Part shown: piece by piece, positions 1 through 12,600 of the stretch | Layout of the letters: each line of letters starts with the position of its first letter | Numbering within the stretch: the first letter of the stretch is position 1 | Source: Anodontia alba | Lineage: Eukaryota; Mollusca; Bivalvia; Lucinida; Lucinidae | Reading direction: 5' to 3' | Length of the DNA: 64,000 nucleotides | Assembly (NCBI GenBank): GCA_964016985.1 | Contig: OZ024823.1 | Coordinates: forward strand, 131,212,112-131,276,111 | Made by a program: the position numbers and the translations under genes | The notes under the pieces: generated by a model | Told to the model about the DNA's origin: nothing | Database searches by the model: none | The model's input: only the letters and a program-made list of their open reading frames with translations

Positions 1-211
1 CTGCTATAATGAAAGTATGCCTGAAGTTTGCATTACAGACCTCACTGCTGCAGTTAATTAACATTTTGAAAAGATTAGTCCCATGAATGAAAATCAGAAT
101 TGCAAGCTTTATGTCAGGCAACAAACAGTCATTATGAGATGTTTTAAAGGCCAAATTTTCCAAACCATTGGTCCAGTTTTCGTAAAGTTTGCACAAAACG
201 TCATTGTTTGT

Positions 212-452
212 TAATGCTCAGCATGCTGGATAGTAATTTCAGCAAATGACATTTTGGAGAAAAAAAAATAGAATATAGGCTTTGACATTTCATGCAAATT
301 GTCTCTTTTGTGGGCAACTTAAGACTACATTTCATGCAAATTGTCTCATAAGAAGACAAATTGCATGAAATATCAAAGCCAATTTTCTTGAACAAATAAA
401 ATAAAATATTAATTTATCATCTGCTCATTTTTCCTATAGAGTGTTAAAGATT
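212..452. repeat. Foldback element, MITE-3 family
   Basis: The ends read TTAATGCTCAGCATGCTGG and its near-complement at the right (AGTGTTAAAGATTAA). The centre is a palindrome around GACAATTTGCATGAAA. Related copies occur at about 2710, 4140, 6610, 28335, 36596, 46226 and 58790. The right end lies about 50 nt before exon A1. Nothing else is seen in 1-502. Confidence 0.65.
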
Positions 453-502
453 AATTCCTTTTGTTTGACATTCCTATGAATTTTGGATTTTGTTTTATGC
501 AG

Positions 503-661
503 CATTTTCTTTGACTAAATGGCTCCAAGATAACTCGGTGACAGAAGGAAACCTTGATACATTGTCCCAGTCCTTGCTGCTGGAGAAGCTTGGGATAGCA
601 TCCTACATGAGCCAGGAGATATGTGGTCCAGTCCTGGTGAAAGACCAGTGGGATACTGAAG
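503..661 (+). CDS. Module 1 exon A
   Basis: The exon is 159 nt, phase 1 in and out, with acceptor AG at 501-502 and donor GTAACG at 662. It encodes FSLTKWL near the start, then LLLEKLGIASY, and a single Cys in QEICG. It is the first exon visible; the preceding D exon must lie left of the window. It shares little nucleotide identity with other A exons, but its length, phase and motif order match them. Confidence 0.88.
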
Positions 662-3600
662 GTAACGTAGTTGGTCAACCATAGCTCAAGAGGGCATCCA
701 AATATTAGTTTTATTTGCATAAAAAAATTGTTGTGGGTACTCATTAGAAGCATGCAATATGTTTTTGTGCAGAAATAAATATATGATGCCACCCTCAGTG
801 GCTCTGTTAGGTGCGGGTCTGACTGGTGATTAGGAGGTCGCGGGTTTACGAGGGTCCTGCAGAAAGTTTTGTCACTGGGTTCAGATTACTTCAGTGCTAG
901 GTTTTATCAAACATATTTTTATTACAAACCTTCAAAGTACTCCCCTTTTACTGAAACACATTTTTGTAAGCTTTTTACCCAGTCGGGAAAAGCAGATAAA
1001 TAGTCTTCTTTTGGTATCTGTTGGAGACACTGATAAATAGCACTGCCATGAGAGTTTCTAGATGTATACTTATTTCCAGAAAGCATTTTCTTAAGCCTTG
1101 GAAATAAAAAGAAGTCACAGGGACTCAGGTCAGGTGAATAAGGTGGATGGTTTAAAACTTTCACCTTTTCAGAAGCCAAAACAGACTTAATAACATCACA
1201 CTTATGAGAGGAGGCGTTGTCATGTGAAAGGTGGACACCTGATCATCCTTTGCTTGGTCGTTTCTTATTGTAAAACTCTTTCACTTTCTACAGTACAGAA
1301 TTCTTGTAGAATCAGCCAGTGACTGTATGGACAAGGCACTTGAATGACTGGCCCACTTGAATTAAAGAAAATTGCGTACAGCATCTTTTTCAAACTTATG
1401 GTTCTCTTGGCAGTACATGGGCGTTTTTGATCTTTTAGCTTCCATTGCTTATTATCAGCCCTTCTTTGAGGCTCAAACATGTGCACCCAGGTTTCATCAC
1501 CTGTTAGCAAGTTAGAAATAACCCGACTATCACAGCCTTTGTATGTTTTCATAAGTTCCCGGGCACATTTAAAGCGTTGTGTCTCTTGCTCCTCAGTGAG
1601 CAAATGAGGTACCCGCCTAGCGCAAACCTTTCTCAGGTCCAAACGCATTTTCAGAATTGTTTGCACACTGCCTTCTGATATGCCAGTACAACTAGCTATA
1701 TCTTTGACAGACAATCAGGCATCCTGTTCGACCACAATCTTTATAGCAGCGATGTTAGCCTTGGTAACAGAGGTTTTAGGCCTTCCAGGACAGGTATCAT
1801 CTTCAACAGAAAATTTCCCAGCTTTAAAAGCTTTAACCCACCTAAAACCTGTGCGCATTGAAATGGTCTGAGGTCCATATATACCACACAATTCATTAAA
1901 TATCTGCTTTGAATCTATATTGCCTAATGCGGCATTTAATATAGCTACGAATGTCAGTCTTCTGGTCCATGTTTCAATGTAACAAGTAAATTGGTCAGTG
2001 TACATGACTGCATCTATTTCACTTTGAAATAACTCAGTCAGTTGGAAAGCAATTTGCACGAAATAAACGGGTATCGTTAACTATTCAACACACCATTCAA
2101 GTGCAGTGAAGCATTTTAAAATATACCTGGGATAAAACTAAAAAAGCCTATTAGTAACAGAACTTTTTGCACGACCCTCGTAATCTCCGCTGGGTCTGGC
2201 AAAATTCTTTTGTGGAGCTTGATCATGAAATATTCTCTACGGTCATTATCTCCCTTCCGCTTATTCAAAAAGGGCAGTTGTCAGTTTTTGGCTAAAGAAT
2301 GTGCACAAGTACTGGTTAACGGTTAACTGCTTAGAGGACTAAGCCTGCCCAGAAAAAAGTGTGGTTTACTGAACATGCTCAACATGACCCTAATAGGTTG
2401 ACAGGGCCATAAACCACAGCACAAACTCAAACAAACGAACAAAAATATCAATACTTTATGGTTGATAGGATGTTTGTGACAGGAACAGTTTGTCTTTCTG
2501 TGAATGACACTTTATATTAAAATAAATGTTATCAATTTGTATATGCTTTAAGTCCTTTTACTTTGGGCAGACTTTATGAAGGCTCAGGCAGGTTTGTCCA
2601 GATGCTTATGGAGATATAGTATAGTGTAAGTGTCAGAGAAGGTTCTAATGGGATACCACAGTATGTATAGACAGTGAGTATGCCAGGTAAAAGATCAGTA
2701 GGTTACAGTTTTAAATATTTTCTCATTTTTCTGGAGAAAATAGGCCTTTTCTCTTACCTTTTTTGACTTTTGATGCAAATTATTGAGACAATTTGCATGG
2801 AAAGTCAAATCTTATTTTCTGGTAAAAATAAGAAAAATATCTTTAATTGTTCATCTGCTGAATTTGCCCAGTGAGTGCTAAATGTTAATGATATATGTGA
2901 TATATAAAAATTACTGTTTATTACTTTCATTCATTTCCACAGCCTGTCCATTAGAGGTTGATTTGCTCCCATTGAGTGGTCCTGTGTCCTGCACATTGTC
3001 AGGTAGATGTACAGAAGTTAGCTGTTGTATGGAGTCAGTGAGAATAAACAGAGCTTTTCAGTTTCACCTCAAAATAGATCCCTGCAAGATGAAACTGATT
3101 TTCAGCATAGAAAAGATGCAGTTTGAGAGGTCTCTTCTAGATAATGTTTGGGGTATGTATATACTTTTGTCCACATTAAAATATGAAAAATGTGTCCATA
3201 GTTTCATGTATTTTCTTGTTTTGATTTTGAGTTTTAAGACCCAGTCAACACTGTTAAGATCATGCAGAGCAGGTAAGTTCACCTACTCATTCTTTCCTTG
3301 GCAAGCTTAGTCCTCTAAGCAGTTTACCAGTACTTGTTGCATACTTTAGCCAGCAACTGGCAGCTACTTTTCTTGAATCAGCAGAAGGAGGAAAATGAAT
3401 GTAGAAATGATTTCATGATCAATCTCCATGCAAATTATACGGCCAAGCTGGGATTCGAACTTGCAACCCTGAATCTGTAGTCAGACATACTACCAAGTAT
3501 TTTCATGTATGGTCTTAAGATTAGACTTTAATTCCTTTAGAATAATTTTGAAATGTACAAAGATTGGATTTTAAGTTCTTTAGAATAATTTTGGAATGTA

Positions 3601-6600
3601 CAGTGTATTGTTAAATAATTATTGGATGTCTCAAGATACAGATAAAAAATAGTTGGATTCTCAGACACAGCTGTATTTTTCCAAACAGTTCTGCATATAA
3701 AAATCTTCTTTTTTTTTTTCAGCGAATTTCTTTTTCAACCCACAAAAATACGTGACAATGGAATTTTCTTGTATCTTAGACTTATTTTTGACAGAATTCC
3801 AATCCATACAACATTGTGTGATGTTTTCACTTACTTACATAGAAAGTCAGTTAATTACAATCTGTTTATCTTTGAAACTGAAAACTTGAATTTCAAAAAC
3901 TTTCTGTATGGATGTGGCCATTTTGTTTTGTCAGATGAACAGAAATGTCCAAGGATGTACCCAACCAGAAAAAAAAAAGCTGCCCACATAAATCTATGTT
4001 TAAAAAAAAGTGTCTGAGAATGTATAGACTTTTTGGGTGGGGGGGGAGGGGGAGGGTCCTAAGAAGTCATTTTACCAAGACATATTAGTATTTATCCTAT
4101 TTCTGCACATATACATATGCCTTGTATCTCTGCATACCGCACTGGATGAAAATCAGCAGAGGCATTTTGGAGTATGTTTCTTAATTTTCAAAGAAAATCG
4201 GATTTGACATTTTCTGCAAATTGTCTTGAAATGTCAATCCCTATTTTCTTGGAAAAATAAATTCATGAGTTTGTCATCTGCTGATTTTGTCAAGGGAGTG
4301 CTGAAGGTTTATTTTCATGGAGAGTAAACAGAAATGTTTCTAGGATATCACAAACTTAATATACAAAATGGCTGTATTTGAACATTTGTTTTATGTATCT
4401 ATTTTTGTGTCACCTGCGTAGCATGGCAGACACATAGGGATCATGTTGTCCGTCCACGTCATCGGCGTCCTCATCGTCCGCCAGCAGCGGCGGCGTCATC
4501 ATCACACTTGTCATTTCCTTTCAGTAACTTTTGAAGAGATGCATTGATTTCATTCAAACTTTGCAGAATTTTATATCACTATATAATACAGGTCAAGTTC
4601 AATATTGGTAATCATCCGCCAAATATGGCTGTTATGGCCCTTTTTTGACTTAGTTTTTGTTGGTTTGTTGATATTGGTTTCCGATCAATAACTTGCAGGG
4701 ATGCATTGATTTTATTGAAAGTTTGTAGAAGGATATATCATTATAAAATACAGGTCAAGTTTGATATTAGTAATCAGCTGCAAAATTTTGGCTGAGTTAT
4801 GGCCTTTTTTTGACTTAGTTTTTGTTGTTGTATTGATATTGATTTCCACTCAAGAACTTTTGCAGGGATGCATTGATTTTATTGAAAGTTTGCAGAAGGA
4901 TATATCATTGTAAAATACAGGTCAAGTTTGATATTAGTAATCATCCACAAAATTTTGGCAGAGTTATGGCCCTTTTTTGACTTAGTTTTTGTTGTTGTAT
5001 TGATATTGATTTCCACTCAAGAACTTTTGCAGGGATGCATTGATTTTACTGAAAGTTTGCAGAAGGATATATTATTGTAAAATACAGGTCAAGTTCGATA
5101 TTGGTAATCATTCACAAAATTTTGGGCAAGTTATGGCCCTGTTTCTACTTAGTCACCTTTAGGGATAGGAGCGATTATAATCGCGAATTTCAAGATATAT
5201 AAGAAGTAGTGTTTTTTTCCTTTTTCATATCACATGATTGACACTTGAAGCAGGTGACACATCTGATTCTCGGAATTCTAGTTGATATACAAACAAATGT
5301 CAAAATCACACTGTATCTTTTGTAGCCATACTGTGCGTCTGTGAAATGAAAAGAAAAAACAACTTAAATGAACAAGTATGGAATTCCAAAACTGTAATGG
5401 TTCTATAAAACTTTTATGACACTTGTACATTTTTTGTATGACACATCCAGTTTGTTATATATTGTGATATTTTGAACATGATTTTTAAAGCAAGAAACCC
5501 TATCCAAAACACTGAATGTGACCTGGATATAGTTTGTAAGCCATTTTACATTTGTTTTCAGGTACTACACAAAATTTTTACCTATATGGAGCTATAAGAA
5601 TGTTGTGAGTATATTGATATTTTATCTGGACTCTATTTTAGCTGTAACGTCAGAAACATACTTTCGGATGTGCGCCCAGTTAAGATTCAGATCAGCTTAT
5701 GCATTCAGCCTGCCCAATCTGATCAGAATCTCCACTTGGAGTATTTAAGACAGCCAAGGATGCAAAGTTTATTCTTGCAGACAACTAAGACTGATCACAC
5801 TGCATAGAAGTACAGGCTGTTTTGAATCTTCATTGAGCGCACCCGTCAGATGGTACATTTTTGTGCCCCAAACCAGAAAAGTTGGAGGGGCATATTGCTT
5901 CTGGGTCGTTCGTCCGTTCTTCCATCCCGCTTTCTTATGCTTAGCATAATTTTAGAAACTTGCACGCTACTGTTTTGAAATGTTTTATATGGATTCATCA
6001 TGAAGACAAAAAAAAATAGCTGACATTATGTTTGTCTTGACAGGATTATGCCCCTTTCCTGAGTTATGGCCCTTTGAAAAATATGGATAGAATCTTGTCA
6101 GCAAAATATCTAAAAAATTATTGAAGCTAGAGCCTTGAAACTTGATGAATAGATTGGTAGTGATGTGTAGACGACCTGATTAACTTTTGATTAAATTTTT
6201 AAAAAAAATACTTCATGAATTATGGCCCTTTGTGATTTTAGGCATTGTTACCTTGTCAGCAAAATATCTTAAAAACTATTAGAGCTAGAGCCTTGAAACT
6301 TAATGAATTGATTGGCAGACTTTCAAATATTTTTTGTTTAGTTATGTCCCTTTGAATTTTTGTTTTCATTTTAACCTTGAAAGCAAGATTTTTCAAAAAA
6401 CTGTTTAAGCTTTTGCCTTGAAAAACCCATCCATAATGCCGTTAGGTGTTTTTCATGTTACATTATCTTTAGTGGCAAGCATATGGTTGGGGGCATAGTG
6501 TTTTACAAACACAATTTCTGGTTGCAAATGCAACTCATTTATTTTTAAGGCTCACCTGTACAAAAGTTACCAACTCCTGGCACTGGTTTCGGCAACAACA

Positions 6601-9600
6601 TCCATTAGTTATGAAGTTTAAGAATTTAACATGCTGGCTAAAAATATCAGCAGATTACATTTATAATATTTTTCTTATTTTTCCCAGAAAATAAGTTTGA
6701 CATTTCATGCAGATTGTGTCCTAAGGAGACAATTTTCATAAAATGCTAAAGCATATTTTCTGGGAAAATGAGAAAACTCATCAGTTTGTCATCTCCTGCT
6801 GATGGTTAAAGTTAACAGAAAAAGCAACATTTGCAAATGTCAAAGTGGACAAAATTAGCAAATAAAGTCAGTTGAAGCAGTTGTTATCTCCTGCTGATGG
6901 TTAAAGTTAACAGAAAAAGCAACATTTGCAAATGTCAAAGTGGACAAAATTAGCAAATAAAGTCAGTTGAAGCAGTTCTGGTGATAATTATATTGATGAT
7001 TAATTATGACAATCAATATACATGACGAGACGTATCAGACTGACACATAGGGAGTTCACTCTATGAATAAGAGGGTATCCTGCGCAACAAAACACCTAAA
7101 ACTGTAAGACAGGTACCTTTTTATACCCCAAGCATACAAAGTATGCCAAAAGGGTATATATTTTTCGTCAATTCCATCCATCTGTTTGTCTGTCTGTCCT
7201 TCCATCCTTCCGTTTGTCCGATATTCTGTCCGTTAACCTTTTCTATAACCAAGTTTTACTTCGAAGTTTTTTGATTATTATAATTCTGCAGCCATTGATA
7301 AAAATTTTTTCATATTTGGTATGGGGGTTCCTGGGAGGGTTCTTTTCCATTCTACATCTGTGAACCCCTTGGTCATGCACCAGGGTGGGACTAGAGGTCA
7401 AAATCTAGGATACCCCAATAAAGTAGTATATTGCAGTTTGTTTATACAAACAACTTCTTAATAAAGAAGGAGGGGCATCAGACATGTTTATCACATCAAC
7501 AGTCAGTGTAATAAGGTCAGGGTCATTGTGACCTCATTGTCATGCTCCAGCATTTTGCCTTATATCGAAGACTATTTCATGGTTTAATGTGATACTTAAA
7601 ATATTGCTTCTTTGTGACACCACGATTGACATCATAACAAATGTAGGTCACCTTGACCTATAGTTCATGGTCCAGTAATTTTGCCTTATATCTTGAATGT
7701 TATTTGATGTATGAACATCATTATTTAGGATTATGAATCAGTATGATCCTACAGTTGACCTTAAAATAAATATAGGTCACTGTGACCTATATTTCATGAT
7801 ACATTTTATGTTACATCTTGAAGACAATTTGATGTATTACAATCGTATTTTGGGATTATGTGATCTATATTTCATAGTCCTGTGAATTTGTCATATCTCC
7901 CACTGTTTGATACCTAAGTGTCATATTTACATATAATGACACGGTGTGACACAAACTTTGACCTCAAAGTTAATATAAATCAAAATGACCTGTATTTCAT
8001 GGTCTAGTAATTTTGCTTAATATCTTTGAGATTATTTAATGGATTAACATCATAGTTGGTATAATGGATCAATGTGCCCATCAGATTAACTTCTCAAGTA
8101 TATGTAGGTCAATGACCTATATTTTATGGTCCAGCAAATTTGCTTCATGCTTTGAAGACTATTTACTCCTGAAAAGTTGTACTTGGGATGATAGATCAGT
8201 GTCACTCAGAGACTGACATAGTAAACTATATGTGGGCCAGTGACCTATATTTCATGGTCCATTGATTTTGACCTATCATTGTCATTAACTTTAAAATATT
8301 TTATTATTAAGAAATGTCGCCGGCCGGGGGGTACTCGTGACACTCTTGGCACTTAGTCTAGTTGACAATAAACAGGCAAACACAGCAGATAGGTCTACTC
8401 CACTGAAACTGCAGCATACTTTTTGTCAACAAGTGTAAACTTAAATATGGAATTCATTGTTCCCATTTGCAAAATATATACAGTCATGAAAACAGAGAAC
8501 ATTAAACTTTTTCTGGTTTTAACTCTATTTAAGTACCAACTAATTTAATATATCAAATATGCATAAATAAACATTACTGCACTTTATGATTCTTTGATTA
8601 ACATTTAATCATGTACTGAACAAAAAATGGAAATTGTCTGAAAGCACTTACTAACTACAAGGTTTATCTTTTGTTTTTGTGAATAAAGTCAAATTTTTAG
8701 GACATTTATCATTCTCTCTATACTAGGTACTCTGTGGAGGATTTACCAGATAAGAACAGTTACATAGTAAATTTAGAGCTGTCAATTTGCCTGGAGGCTG
8801 GAGAACCATGTGATATCAAAAAAGTTGTCCTGGAAAATATTCTGCTTCCAAAACTACCTTGTGATTACAATACTGACTTCAAATTTCCAGGTAAGATATT
8901 TTAAACTCCTTGCCAACTCATCCCATGAGCTTCCTCATAACTCCTGACTCCCCCAATTCACTCTTTTTACTTTATAAAGAGGTGAATTGGGGATTACCTG
9001 AATTCTAAATAAATGAAGCATTTCTTCTTTTTATGGCTGTGTTTTAAACCGCAGAAATTATGTATGAAACATTTTTGTTCATTAACCCATTTAAATTGTG
9101 AAATCCCCAAAAGGGTAATTGGCAAACAGACCCAGGTAGACCCAGATAAGATGCCGCATCTGATCAGCGTCAACCCAGTTTGCATTTAATACAGAAACTT
9201 CTATGAAACAAAGTAATAATAGAAATTAACCAGCTACCAGCTATTTAAAATAGTTGGGTCCAAAGTGTTGTGGTAGAAGAGTCCACTCGACGTAAATGGA
9301 TTAAATCACCCATTGAAAAGGGGCAGAGCCCGTCTTTGTGCAAGTATATTAGAGGTTCCAAAGTTGAAAGCTTAAACTTAAACCTGCTCTCTATAATTAA
9401 AGGCAGATAATGAGTAAACAATATTTTTCACAGAGACAATTTAAATGAATGGGAAAAAGTAGAAAAAATATCACTTAATTTCATTTGATGTTTTAGCTTA
9501 TGGAGTGCTAAACTTAGAATGTTTATGAGACAGAATACTTCTTTCCATCTGCATTTAGTGTTTTGTTAAGGTTATGAGTGAGGCATGCATGTACTTTAAT

Positions 9601-12600
9601 AGTTGCTCACATGAGGAAGGAAGCAATATTTTCATATCAGCGCTAATTTCCTTTGAGTTGTATTCATTTCCTTTTAGACGTCATCTCAAGGCAAGGTTTT
9701 CATATCTATTAACCCTTGCCCTGCTGAATAAATTATGATGCCACACCCATTTCTAGTTTTCAGCCAATCAAATTACTTGATCCAGATTGTTGATATAAAT
9801 TCACATACTTAATGGCAAACAGTGCGGAACCAGATCAGTTGGCTGATCTGGGTCTGCACTGTTTGCAAAGGCAGTACATATCTGGGTTGAGCAGGACTAT
9901 GATTAAAAAGCAAATATTAAATTGGAAATTTACCAGTTTTAAGCAAGCACCTGTCCTAAGCTAACATGTTTTGGTTTTCTCTTTAATACGCAGTAGCTAA
10001 ACACAGGTTTCACTCTGTAAATGTAACTTTCCATGTTAAATGTAATTCATAGATCCAAATTAGAGGAATATCCAGGTGAATATTTTTAGCTCTACTGGCA
10101 GAAGGCCAAAAGAGCTTATGTCATGGCGTGGTTCCAGTCCATCCGTCTATTAACTTTTTTTCACTTACGAGATAAAGTCTACATTTTTTATCTGATTCTT
10201 TTGAAACTTGCATAGATTGTTTGTATCATTGTAAGAATCAACTCTATCAAAAATGAAGAAAAGCCATCAAATATTATAGGAAAATGGCCCTTTTAAAATC
10301 TGGGTTAATTTTTAATCGTTTACACGTTTAAGTCCACATTTTATATCCAAATCATTTGAAATAGCACAGATTAGTTGTATCATCATAGACATCAACCCAA
10401 TAGAAAATGAAGAAAATCCATCAAACATTATGGGAAAACGAACCATTTTGGTAATTTGTTTTCTCATTTATAAGGAAAATTCCACAGTTTTTATATAAAA
10501 TTCTTTAGAAACTTGCACAGATTGTTTATATTATCATATACATCAATCCTGTGCAAAATGAAGAAACTCTGTTAAAAGAAAGACATTTGAAATTTTGAAT
10601 TTTCCTATTGTATATACATCTAGACAACATAGTCATTTATAACTTGAGCAGGGCTCTGGAAATTTTGAAATCTGAATCGGTCCAGCCGATGACGATGACG
10701 TCATCAATGAGCCCATTTCCAAAAAAAAAAAATATGTATATATCACCTGACACAAAAACTAATGACAACTGGCAATCCTATAACTCCTTTTAAATAATAC
10801 ACCTCAACTCCGTTATATGACGGAAGTCCGGGTATAACGAGCATTATCAAAGCTGGCGTCATCAATAAATACAGTCAGGTATGTAAAAAGAAAGAAAGAA
10901 AAAAAAAACAAAAACGGTTTTGTTGTTATTTCCACCTCCGCAGGGTTTTCCAAAACTATTTTTAAACAACTGATTCCCGTCTTGTATATGCGCGAAGACG
11001 GCTGGAAACAGGAGAGACGGAACGAAACAACTTTCATGGACCTAATTAGGTCTAATAAAAAAGGCCTGCGCCACGGGCGTTTTTGCAGTTTTCAATGGTT
11101 TAAGATTTGATCAGACTGCTTAAATTTTAAGCACTGACCAATCTTGTTTAGGGCAAGTGGTGCATTACTTATTTTTACCGTGAAATCTACCTTGAATTGT
11201 ACTCGCGTGTTACAGCAATCAACAAAAAAAAAAAGCAATCAATAATACCCAGATCAGACGCCGTTGTATGCGACATCTGATCAGGACGTACACGGTTTGG
11301 GAATTCATTTATCGAATCTGGGACCGACAAACCATGTTGATCAAAACAAAAAAGAAGAGGAAGAAAACGGGTGCGTTCAAGTGGTGCATTCTTTTATCAC
11401 TCTCAGTAAAACGACCTTTGATCTTTTGGACACGCCGACTGCACCTGGGTGTTTTGCAGTCTCAAGTGTATTCACATGTGTCACACAAACGGATTAATTA
11501 TCAGACTACCGTTACTGATGATTCGTGTTAATCGCTTGTTTACCGCACAAAGGTCAGTGAAGTGTTGATTTTTTGACAATGTTTGGATAATGACGTAATT
11601 AATTTGTGCTGCGGTAGGTTGTCGTTATTCAGCTGTCTCTCCAATATACATGTAAAATGACCGTTTAGAGCCTTTTAACTACCATAATATCGCATTTAAA
11701 AGGTGTGCGGACGTTGTCAGTTTGGGAAGACTTGACCGTTTGTGATTTTTAGACATCATTGATTCATGAAAATTGGTTGGTTGGGGAAAAATGGGGTTCA
11801 AGGCACAAACCTGTTGGACCGATTTATTAGCGTTTTGGGGTGTTTGAAATTGGTCCAGAATTCTTAATTTCGGTCCAGACCGGCTATTTTTCCGGTTTTC
11901 CCGAGCCCTGAACTTGAGGGTTGTGGATTCAAATCCCCATGGATCCAAGAAAAAAATAATTTTATTTTTTTATTACATCACTACATTATTTTTTTGTCAT
12001 TAAATACTTGAACTCTCGAAAAAAATTGGAGCAAGTCTGTTAATTACTTTGGAAAAGGGAGTTTCTTGTAAATAGTGCTTGTTTTCCCTGTATAGGATAT
12101 AGTACTTATTAGGTTCTTCATACTTATTGTTATGTTCAATTCCCATTGGCAGCAAGATTTTTTTCTTTTTTGTAAACTGGACAGACGACCATATGTCATG
12201 GTGAGGTTCCAATATGTCTGTGCATCCATCCGTCTTTGCACCTGTTGTCTGAACCTCATTAAACCATTTATTCCTGATACAGGAGAGGCTTTAATCTGTA
12301 TTACCAAACTACAAATTTAAAACTCTTGAAAGATTATGCTGACAACAAAAATTAGTAAAACTAAAAGTCAGTAGTTCACAGATAGGGTAGAAAACAATGT
12401 GAGATAAGGAGAAATTGCATGTTGTTAGTGGTTTCTCATTTTCATGCAATGTTTTAAATACAACTCTGCCAAAGACATATTAAACTTTGGCATGGTTTGG
12501 TTAAAGATTAAGTGTTTATTGAGACTTATACAGCAGGCAGTTGTGAAAACATAAGTATTGATTGATTGATTGATTTATTTATTTCGGTATCACAGAATAG

